A program made the translations under genes and the position numbers. 64,000 nt of DNA, taken from contig NZ_CP102826.1 of assembly GCF_025643595.1 (NCBI RefSeq), positions 1 through 64,000 on the forward strand, in the 5' to 3' direction. The DNA is from Saccharopolyspora rosea. Lineage in GTDB: Bacteria; Actinomycetota; Actinomycetes; Mycobacteriales; Pseudonocardiaceae. The stretch's first letter is position 1. Each line of letters opens with the position of its first letter. Under the pieces are notes generated by a model. That model searched no databases. It saw nothing but the letters and a program-made list of their open reading frames with translations, and was not told the DNA's origin. This document shows positions 57,270 through 64,000 of this stretch, piece by piece.

Positions 57270-58892
57270 GTGGAGGATGTGCTGCTGGACGCCGGTGTCG
57301 TGACGCGCTGTCGCCGACGCGTGCACCTGGAGCACGATCCCGCGATGCGCGACGCGGAGAAAGCGCCGCTGGATCCGGGCGTCGAACAGCGCATCGCCGA
57401 CGCGACCGAACACCGCAGGTCGGTGGCCCGGCGGCTGGGTGAGCTGCACGGCGCCGAATGGACGGAGATCCCGCGCGGCACCCCGGCGCAGCGCGCCGAG
57501 GCGACGCTGGCGGCGATGCGCGACGGCATCCGCTACATCTCCCACGCCCACCTGCCCAACGATCCCGACGCCGGTCGCCGCGGCACCGTGGACCTGCTGG
57601 TGCGCAGCGAGGACGGGTACACGCCGGTGCTCGTCGTCCGGCACAAGATCACCGATCCGGGTTGCGGCGCGCGCGTGTCGTCGATCGGCCGCCCGGTGCC
57701 CGAGACGTCCTGGATCGACCAGTCCCGCAAGGTCCGCCCGCAACCCCGCGACCAGCTGCGCCTGGCGCACGCGGTCCGGCTGCTGGAGGCGTGCGGGATG
57801 AGCGCGTCGCACGGCATCGGTGGCGTCATCGGCGTCGACGCCGAGTGGGTCCTCTGGCACGACCTGGAGAAGGCGACCTGGCCGGGCGGGCGCACCGCGC
57901 TGTCCGAGTACGACGCCCGGTTCGCCGACCGGCTCGCCATCGCCTCCGCCGCCGCGACCGGCGCCGAACCGCTGGCCCGGCCGTCCCGGATCAACGAGTG
58001 CAAGGGCTGCCCGTGGTGGCCGACGTGCGAACTCCAGCTGCGCGACAGCCGCGACGTCAGCCTGGTCGTGCGCGGTGAGGACGCCGTGGCGCTGCGCGAC
58101 ATCGGCGTGGCCACTGTGGACGAGCTCGCCGAACTGCCGCCGGACGCCGACTCGCCGCTCGCGCCCGGTCGCACCGCCGACGTCGTGCTGCTGGCCAAGG
58201 CGTGGCTGCGCCGGTTGCCGCTGGTCCGCCGGGTGCGCCGGGTCCGGGTGCCCCGCGCCGACGTCGAGGTCGACGTCGACATGGAGAGCTACGCCGACGC
58301 GGGTGCGTACCTGTGGGGCTGCTGGTTGTCCGGCGCGGACCTCGGGGAGGCGCCCGGCTACCGGGCGTTCGTCAGCTGGGACCCGCTGCCCTCCGACGAC
58401 GAGGCGCGTTCGTTCGCCGAGTTCTGGGCCTGGTTCACCGGGATCCGCCGCAGCGCCCGCGAGCGCGGCCTGACCTTCCGCGCCTACTGCTACAACGAGC
58501 TCGCGGAGAACCGCTGGATGCTGGCCTCCGCCGAGCGGTTCGCGGGCAAGCCGGGCGTGCCACCGGTTTCGGAGGTCCGCGAGTTCATCTCCTCCGACGA
58601 GTGGGTGGATCTGTTCGCGTCCGTGCGCGACCAGTTCCTGTGCCCGAACGGCAAGGGGCTCAAGGTGATCGCGCCGTGCGCCGGGTTCGGCTGGCGCGAT
58701 CCGGAGGCCAGCGGCGAGAACTCGATGCGCTGGTACCGCGACGCCGTCGGCCTGGGCGGGGCCGCACCGGACCCCTCCCAGCGGGACCGCATCCTGCGCT
58801 ACAACGAGGACGACGTCCGCGCCACCCTCGCCATCCGCCACTGGATGACCTCGGAAGCCGTCCAGGAGGTCCCCCACACCGCGGACCTGTGA
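57270..58892 (+). CDS. TM0106-type RecB-like putative nuclease
   Basis: 540 residues. An N-terminal RecB/Cas4-like nuclease region ends in a Cys cluster (CKGCPWWPTC near residue 250). The C-terminal RNase-H-like (YprB) exonuclease domain has DVDMESYADAG and RILRYNEDDVRATLAIRHWM. The GTG at 57270 matches the typical family start VEDVLLDAGVVTRCRRRVH. Function is untested in most species; DNA repair or defence is plausible. The stop touches that of the convergent Mrr gene with no base between. Confidence 0.85.
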   Translation: MEDVLLDAGVVTRCRRRVHLEHDPAMRDAEKAPLDPGVEQRIADATEHRRSVARRLGELHGAEWTEIPRGTPAQRAEATLAAMRDGIRYISHAHLPNDPDAGRRGTVDLLVRSEDGYTPVLVVRHKITDPGCGARVSSIGRPVPETSWIDQSRKVRPQPRDQLRLAHAVRLLEACGMSASHGIGGVIGVDAEWVLWHDLEKATWPGGRTALSEYDARFADRLAIASAAATGAEPLARPSRINECKGCPWWPTCELQLRDSRDVSLVVRGEDAVALRDIGVATVDELAELPPDADSPLAPGRTADVVLLAKAWLRRLPLVRRVRRVRVPRADVEVDVDMESYADAGAYLWGCWLSGADLGEAPGYRAFVSWDPLPSDDEARSFAEFWAWFTGIRRSARERGLTFRAYCYNELAENRWMLASAERFAGKPGVPPVSEVREFISSDEWVDLFASVRDQFLCPNGKGLKVIAPCAGFGWRDPEASGENSMRWYRDAVGLGGAAPDPSQRDRILRYNEDDVRATLAIRHWMTSEAVQEVPHTADL

Positions 58893-59939
58893 TCAGCCGG
58901 GTTCGGCGACCAGCGTCCACACCTGCTTCAACGGCAGCTCTTCCCGGATGGCGGCGGGAAGCCGGGAGTAGTTGCGGAACACCCCGGTCAACACGTCCTC
59001 CGAGTTCCAGACCTTGACGGCGAAGCGGCGCGTGTTGACCATCTGGCGGGCTTCCCGGGTGATCCCGCCCCACGCCACGAGCAGCCCCTGGTCCGCGCCC
59101 TGGCGTGACACGACGCCCTCCAACTGCTGGACGACCGGATCGCCCACGGCGGTGGCCTCCGACTTGACCTGGACGAGCAACCTCGGCGGGTCGAGCCCGA
59201 GCAACCCTCTTCCCGCGACGATGTCGATCCCCTGATCGGGACCTTTTGGGGAAACCTCGCAGGTGAAGCCCTCGGCGGTGAGCACGGCGGCGACCAGCTC
59301 GGCGAGCCGGTGCCCGGAGAACACTTCGATGACCCGCGAGGCGATCTGGTCCCGCGCGTAGCGCTCGATGTCGATCGGTTCGGTGTCGGCATCCCCGGTG
59401 CCCTCACCGTTCTGACTCGTGGGCGCCTGTCGCGCTGGCGGGCGTGCTCCGGGATCCCGTTTGGTGGTGCGGATGCGGTCCAGCCGCCAGGCGGCATCGT
59501 TCCTGGACACTTCACAGATCGTGGTGAACGCTCCCAGGGAATGCAGCAGGTCCTGCCCGATCGCGGTGCGCGGCACGTCGTCGATCAGCCACTGGACGGG
59601 CCGGACGTGCCGCCGCTCAAGGTCGGCCTCCTCCTCCCGGTAGGTGTATTCGCCGGTGATGCGGCCGATGGCGATCTGAGGGCCGGATTTCAGCGGCATC
59701 ACCACGAGGTCGCCGACGTCCATGCGGCCACGCAGCGCCCACAGCTGTGCCGCGAGGTTCTTCAGCTTGCCATCCGGAGCGGCCGGGTGGATTGCCGCGA
59801 CGGCGGAGAGCACGTCATCGCGGGATGTTGCGGTCGTCAGGTTCGAAACACCGCCGAACCCGCCGCCGGTGAATCCCTGAGCGAGTGCCCACTGTTCGCG
59901 CTCACCAGCGCGTCCGGACCGGACGATCCACGCCCGCAC
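58893..59939 (-). CDS. Mrr-like restriction endonuclease
   Basis: 348 residues. An N-terminal domain of unknown role (1-170) and a variable linker lead to the Mrr catalytic domain (about 200-310). Its motif is GPDQGIDIVAGRG ... LLVQVKSE, the D-(E/Q)xK pattern of PD-(D/E)xK nucleases. Stand-alone Mrr enzymes cut modified foreign DNA (type IV). No methylase or specificity subunit is adjacent. Confidence 0.85.
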   Translation of the reverse strand: MRAWIVRSGRAGEREQWALAQGFTGGGFGGVSNLTTATSRDDVLSAVAAIHPAAPDGKLKNLAAQLWALRGRMDVGDLVVMPLKSGPQIAIGRITGEYTYREEEADLERRHVRPVQWLIDDVPRTAIGQDLLHSLGAFTTICEVSRNDAAWRLDRIRTTKRDPGARPPARQAPTSQNGEGTGDADTEPIDIERYARDQIASRVIEVFSGHRLAELVAAVLTAEGFTCEVSPKGPDQGIDIVAGRGLLGLDPPRLLVQVKSEATAVGDPVVQQLEGVVSRQGADQGLLVAWGGITREARQMVNTRRFAVKVWNSEDVLTGVFRNYSRLPAAIREELPLKQVWTLVAEPG

Positions 59940-60022
59940 ACCACCACCGCCTCAGAATCGTGATCACTGGCATGCTGCCAGCCGCGTTCACCGGTGGGGG
60001 CGGATTCAGAAAACCTCCCCGT

Positions 60023-61093
60023 TCAGGGCACGATCACCGCGCGCCCGCGGATCTGGCCGTGGTGCAGCCGTTCGTAGACCTCCGGGGTCTCGTCGATGCC
60101 GTAGGTCTCCACGTGCGCGCGCACCGCACCGGCGCGGGCCAGGTCCAGGACCTCGATCAGCTCCGCGCGGGTGCCCCAGTACGGCGCCGCCACCGCGACC
60201 TCGTGCGGGGTCAGCCCGAAACCGACCGGGAGCGGAGCGCCCACGATGCCCACGATCGTGATGTCGCCCTCCACGGCGACGCAGTCGACGGCGAGCTTCG
60301 CGGTGGATTCCGCGCCGACGAAGTCGAGCACCACGTCCGCACCGTCCCCGCCGGTGAGCCGCCGGATCCGGCGAGCCGCGCCGCCCCGCCCGCCGCGGTC
60401 GGGCGCGTCGTCGGAGCGCACCACGTCGTGCGCGCCCAGTTGGGCGGCCAGTTCCAGCTTCTCGTCGGCGACGTCCAGCGCGATCACCCGGGCCGGGGTG
60501 GTCGCGCGCAGCAGCTGCACGGCGATGTGGCCGAGCCCGCCGACGCCGATGACGACCGCCGTGCTGCCGCCGACGAGCTTGGGCATCGACCGCTTCAGCG
60601 CGTGGTACGGCGTCAACCCGGCGTCGGTCAGCGGCGCGGCCTGCACCGGGTCGAGGCCGTGCAGCGGGACCAGGTGCCGGGTGTCGTCCACCAGCATGTA
60701 CTCGGCCATCGCGCCGTCCGCGCCGAGCCCCGGCGGCCGGATCCCGAGGTCGTCGGCGCGCGTGCAGTAGTTCTCCTTGCCCTGCGCGCACTTCCGGCAC
60801 ACCCCGCAACCCCACGGTCCGTACACGGCCACCGGCTCGCCGACGGGCATGCCGTGCACGCCCGCGCCGAGCGCGGCGACCGTGCCCACGGCCTCGTGCC
60901 CGAGCGTCATCGGCAGCGGGAACGGGAACCGGGGCGCGGGCCGGCTCATCACGGCGATGTCGGAGTGGCACATCCCCGCGGCGGTGACCTTGAGCAGCAC
61001 CTGGCCGGGTCCGGGGTCGGGAACCGGTACTTCCACGACCTCCGGACGCGCTCCGACCTCCGGGTACCGCACCGCTTTCATGACCGAGCCCAT
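60023..61093 (-). CDS. Zinc-dependent alcohol dehydrogenase
   Basis: 356 residues. Catalytic zinc ligands lie in GMCHSDIAV and GHEAVG. A structural zinc cluster (CGVCRKCAQGKENYC) and a nucleotide-binding VIGVGGLGHIA are present. The tail ends in VIVP, as in NAD-dependent medium-chain dehydrogenases. ATG at 61093 follows GGGAGG. The SDR gene upstream on the same strand suggests joint use in alcohol, aldehyde or acyl metabolism; the substrate is unknown. Confidence 0.93.
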   Translation of the reverse strand: MGSVMKAVRYPEVGARPEVVEVPVPDPGPGQVLLKVTAAGMCHSDIAVMSRPAPRFPFPLPMTLGHEAVGTVAALGAGVHGMPVGEPVAVYGPWGCGVCRKCAQGKENYCTRADDLGIRPPGLGADGAMAEYMLVDDTRHLVPLHGLDPVQAAPLTDAGLTPYHALKRSMPKLVGGSTAVVIGVGGLGHIAVQLLRATTPARVIALDVADEKLELAAQLGAHDVVRSDDAPDRGGRGGAARRIRRLTGGDGADVVLDFVGAESTAKLAVDCVAVEGDITIVGIVGAPLPVGFGLTPHEVAVAAPYWGTRAELIEVLDLARAGAVRAHVETYGIDETPEVYERLHHGQIRGRAVIVP

Positions 61094-61157
61094 CGCGGGC
61101 CTCCCTCCGACCAGCCGTCCCGGTCATCCTCGGGCGCGCGGTGCGGTCCCGCAGCGC

Positions 61158-61916
61158 TCACCGGGGAGGCATCCGCAGCGCACCGTCCATGCGGATGACC
61201 TCGCCGTTGAGGTAGTCGTGCTCGACGATGTCCACCGCCAGCTGGGCGTAGTCCTCGGGCGCGCCGAGCCGCTTGGGGAACGGGACGCTCTCGGCGAGCC
61301 CGGCGCGGAACTCCTCGCTGATGGTCGCCAGCATCGGGGTGTCCACGATGCCGGGTGCGATGGTCATCACCCGGATCCCGGAGGAGGCGAGGTCGCGCGC
61401 GGCGGGCAGCGTCAGGCTCGCCACCCCGCCCTTGGACGCCGCGTACGCCGCCTGCCCGATCTGGCCCTCGAACGCGGCCACGGACGCGGTGTTGACCACG
61501 ACCCCGCGCTGGCCGTGCTGGTCGGGCTCGGTCCGGCCGATCGCCGCGGCGGCCAGCCGCAGCACGTTGAACGTTCCGATCAGGTTGACCTCGACGACCT
61601 TGCGGAACAGGTCGAAGTCGTGCGGCCCGCCGCGTCCGACGACGCGCGCGGACGGGCCGATGCCCGCGCAGTTCACCACGATCCGCAGCGGGTTGACCGC
61701 GCCGGCCGCCTGGTCGACGACGGTCTGCACCTGGTCGGCGTCGGTGACGTCGGCTCCCGCGTAGGTGACCCCGTCGACGACCGGTGCCTTGGTCACCACG
61801 TCCGGCAGGTCCACGGCGAACACGTGCGCGCCGCGGGAGGCGAGCGCCCTCGCGGTGGCCGCGCCGAGGCCGGAAGCCCCGCCCGTGACGATCGCCGTGG
61901 TGTCGGTGATCAGCAT
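61158..61916 (-). CDS. Short-chain dehydrogenase, 3-hydroxyacyl-CoA dehydrogenase type 2-like
   Basis: 252 residues with TGGASGLG, NCAG, catalytic Tyr and Lys in YAASKGG, and a C-terminus GEVIRMDGALRMPPR. The closest family pattern is HSD17B10-type 3-hydroxyacyl-CoA dehydrogenase (VNLIGTFNVLRLAA, LGAPEDYAQL). Likely fatty acid or branched-chain amino acid breakdown. It lies 64 bases upstream of the ADH gene in the same direction. Confidence 0.92.
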   Translation of the reverse strand: MLITDTTAIVTGGASGLGAATARALASRGAHVFAVDLPDVVTKAPVVDGVTYAGADVTDADQVQTVVDQAAGAVNPLRIVVNCAGIGPSARVVGRGGPHDFDLFRKVVEVNLIGTFNVLRLAAAAIGRTEPDQHGQRGVVVNTASVAAFEGQIGQAAYAASKGGVASLTLPAARDLASSGIRVMTIAPGIVDTPMLATISEEFRAGLAESVPFPKRLGAPEDYAQLAVDIVEHDYLNGEVIRMDGALRMPPR

Positions 61917-62071
61917 CTGGTCGTCTCCTCGCGTTCGGTGCTGGTGCCTACCCCGGCATATCTAGCACCCGGCAGGGCGAATGCCCAGCCTCTGACGCGA
62001 TCACGACCGGTCAGCGGCGGCGCGGGCGCTTCCGCGCTCGCCGCACGAGCAGGGTGGTGGCGGGCGGGTTC

Positions 62072-62182
62072 TCAGCGCTGCCTGCGGGACTGCGACTCCA
62101 CGAGCGACAGCAGACCCACCAGGGGGAGGGCGGCGAGCAGCGAGAGGACGACGAACAAGGCGGCGATCCCGATGAGCTCCAT
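62072..62182 (-). CDS. 36-residue membrane protein
   Basis: MELIGIAALFVVLSLLAALP begins a single hydrophobic helix, followed by VGLLSLVESQSRRQR. It starts at ATG 62182 and lies between the SDR and aldo/keto reductase genes. Very short, but a clear helix with a positively charged tail. No strong ribosome site. Confidence 0.4.
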   Translation of the reverse strand: MELIGIAALFVVLSLLAALPLVGLLSLVESQSRRQR

Positions 62183-62291
62183 GTTCCGAGGGTGGTTGCC
62201 GGGTCCCCGAACGCGCGTCCGCCACAGGGGGCGAATCGTTCTCCCGCTCGGGTGACGTGCCGGTCACCCTCAGTTCCCTGATCGGTGCAGC

Positions 62292-63254
62292 TCACAGCGG
62301 CAGCGCCGGGCAGATCGCGTCGATCTCCGCGAGGTCGTCCGGGCTCGGGCGCCACTGCCCGGCGGCGGCGTTCATCCGGACCTGGTCCGGCGTGGTCGCC
62401 CCGCCGATCACGGTGCCCACGACCTCCTGCGCGGCCAGCCAGCCGACCGCGACCGCGGTCATCGGCAGTCCGCGCTCGTCGGCGAACGCGCGCAGCCGCT
62501 CGATGCGCTCCCACGGCGCGTCCACGAGCATCCGGTCCCGACCGGCCAGCCGGGACCCGGCAGGCGGCTCCTGGCCCTGCCGGTACTTGCCGGTGAGCAG
62601 TCCGTTGGCCAGCGGGAAGTAGGGGATCAGCCCGATCCCGAACCGCTTGCACGCCGGGATCACCTCGCGCTCGGCCTCGCGGGCCAGCAGCGAGTAGTGG
62701 TTCTGCGCGGACACCGTGCTCGTCAGCCCGGACGAGGAGGCGGTCCAGGCCGCGTCGGCGATCTGCCAGCCCGCCAGGTTGCAGTGCCCGACGTAGCGGA
62801 TCTTGCCCTCCCGCACCAGGTCGTCGAGCACCGACAGGGTCTCCTCGATCGGCGTCAGCGGGTCCGGTCGGTGCAGCTGGTACAGGTCGATCCAGTCGGT
62901 TCCGAGCCTGCGCAGCGACGACTCCACGGCCCGGCGCACGTACCGGCGCGACCCGCGCGCGGTGAAGTCGGGCCCGTTGCCGCCCTGCATGTCCATGCCG
63001 AACTTGGTCGCGATGATCGCGTGCTCGCGACGTCCGGCCAACGCCTGCCCGAGCAGTTCCTCGCTGCGGCCGCGCGGCGCACCGTAGACGTCGGCCACGT
63101 CGAAGAAGGTGATGCCCGAGTCGAGCGCGGTGCCCACCACCTCCCGCGCACCGTCCAGGGATTCCGTTGCGGTGCCCGGTCTTCCGAGGTTGTTGCAGCC
63201 GAGGCCGACCGCGCTGACCACGAGACCCGACTCGCCGAGACGTCGCTGTTCCAC
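62292..63254 (-). CDS. Aldo/keto reductase
   Basis: 320 residues. AKR signatures: ITFFDVADVYG (Asp, Tyr), TKFGMD (Lys), DLYQLHRPD (His), and a C-terminal NADPH-binding GGATTPDQVRMN. The GTG at 63254 gives the family start EQRRLGESGLVVSAVGLGCNN; longer starts (63287) are possible. Reduces aldehydes or ketones; the substrate is unknown. Confidence 0.92.
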   Translation of the reverse strand: MEQRRLGESGLVVSAVGLGCNNLGRPGTATESLDGAREVVGTALDSGITFFDVADVYGAPRGRSEELLGQALAGRREHAIIATKFGMDMQGGNGPDFTARGSRRYVRRAVESSLRRLGTDWIDLYQLHRPDPLTPIEETLSVLDDLVREGKIRYVGHCNLAGWQIADAAWTASSSGLTSTVSAQNHYSLLAREAEREVIPACKRFGIGLIPYFPLANGLLTGKYRQGQEPPAGSRLAGRDRMLVDAPWERIERLRAFADERGLPMTAVAVGWLAAQEVVGTVIGGATTPDQVRMNAAAGQWRPSPDDLAEIDAICPALPL

Positions 63255-63394
63255 GATTTCCGAGCCTAAACGCCAGTTCACGGGCACGTCATCCGAGGAG
63301 TACGGCCGGTGAACACTTCTCGAAAGTGCTTCCCCCGAGACGGTGATGTGCCACGATTCGGCGAGGTCAGGGGGAAATTCGGAGGTGTGGGACG

Positions 63395-64000
63395 GTGTTC
63401 GCCCGTCGGATCGTGGTCGTCGGTACCGGTTATGTGGGCCTGACCACCGGCGCGTGCCTGGCCTCGCTGGGACACCGCGTCGTGTGCAGCGACCTGGACG
63501 CCGCCAAGGTCGCGCGGCTGTCCGAGGCGGACGTGCGGATCCGCGAACCCGGCCTGCCGGAACTGGTGCGGGAGGGCCTCGCCGCCGGACGCCTGGAGTT
63601 CGTGGTGGGTTCGGCGTCGGCGGTGCGCGAGGCCGAGGTGGTCTTCCTGTGCGTGCCGACGCCGATGGGCGCGGACGGCAGCGCGGACCTGGCCGCGGTC
63701 GAGGCGGTGACCCGCGAGGTGCGGGACCTGCTGCCGCACGGGTGCGTGCTGGTCACGAAGTCGACGGTGCCGGTCGGCACGGCCGCCCGGCTGCGCGAGC
63801 TGGTGGACCGCCCGGACATCGCGGTCGTCAGCAATCCCGAGTTCCTGCGCGAGGGTTCGGCGGTGCACGACTTCCTGAACCCGGACCGCATCGTGGTCGG
63901 CTCCGACACCCAGGACGCCGCCGAGCGGGTCGCCGCGCTGTACGCGCGGCTCGGCGCACCGACGGTGCTCACCGACGCCGCCAGCGCGGAGATGGTGAAG
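63395..64000 (+). CDS. ugd: UDP-glucose 6-dehydrogenase (partial)
   Basis: The first 202 codons of a UDP-glucose/GDP-mannose dehydrogenase, cut by the window end. The NAD motif VVGTGYVGLTTGACLASLGH and the segments CVPTP, TKSTVPVGT and SNPEFLREGSAVHDFL are intact; the catalytic Cys lies beyond the edge. GTG at 63395 follows GGAGGTG. It makes UDP-glucuronate for polysaccharide or glycoside synthesis. Confidence 0.93.
   Translation, partial: MFARRIVVVGTGYVGLTTGACLASLGHRVVCSDLDAAKVARLSEADVRIREPGLPELVREGLAAGRLEFVVGSASAVREAEVVFLCVPTPMGADGSADLAAVEAVTREVRDLLPHGCVLVTKSTVPVGTAARLRELVDRPDIAVVSNPEFLREGSAVHDFLNPDRIVVGSDTQDAAERVAALYARLGAPTVLTDAASAEMVK

Overview
The window is chromosomal DNA from a high-GC actinomycete, most likely a member of the Pseudonocardiaceae. 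Three things point there: the gene order dnaA-oriC-dnaN-gnd-recF-dciA-gyrB-gyrA; the mycobacterial-type block cwsA/ppiA/rhomboid/PH/crgA/sortase/pabA/pknB-pknA-pbpA-rodA-pstP-fhaB-fhaA/tRNA-Leu; and the XRE-DUF5753/DUF397 pair. GTG starts are common. The window opens on the GTG of dnaA and closes inside a UDP-glucose dehydrogenase gene. No rRNA, CRISPR array or recognisable insertion sequence was seen.

1-12.7 kb holds the replication genes. DnaA is followed by about 1.1 kb of non-coding DNA. This contains three spaced inverted repeats of one motif, then an array of DnaA boxes, a DnaA-trio-like element and an AT-rich unwinding region. Then come the beta clamp, a 6-phosphogluconate dehydrogenase, RecF, the DUF721/DciA helicase-loader homologue, both gyrase subunits and a DUF3566 membrane protein. 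12.8-14.2 kb has tRNA-Ile, a 38-residue DLW-39 protein, tRNA-Ala and a decayed stretch with the tail of an SDR gene.

14.2-29 kb is the conserved cell-envelope and division block. CwsA, a cyclophilin, a rhomboid protease, a PH-like protein, CrgA, a class E sortase and a glutamine amidotransferase precede a tightly overlapping minus-strand operon: FhaA, FhaB, PstP, RodA, PbpA, PknA, PknB. This operon couples Ser/Thr phosphorylation to peptidoglycan synthesis.

29-48.5 kb is accessory. It has an HD-domain protein, an enol-lactonase-like hydrolase with an IclR regulator, and a divergent pair (sugar-lactone oxidase and D-threonine-aldolase-like enzyme) with a TetR regulator and matching operators. 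The most unusual locus is 36.4-47.2 kb: two very large paralogues that each join an N-terminal module, a HAD phosphatase-like domain with a complete active site, and a C-terminal isocyanide-synthase-like (DIT1/PvcA) domain. Between them lie two small conserved-looking genes, an HTH-TPR regulator, a phosphotransferase-fold protein and a small protein. The first paralogue has its own promoter and an overlapping upstream mini-ORF.

48.5-64 kb carries a probable copper-handling operon (membrane protein, YcnI, CopC), a BCCT carrier next to a complete OpuC-type osmoprotectant ABC transporter, a RecB-like nuclease meeting an Mrr-like endonuclease tail to tail, and metabolic oxidoreductases (zinc ADH, SDR, aldo/keto reductase).
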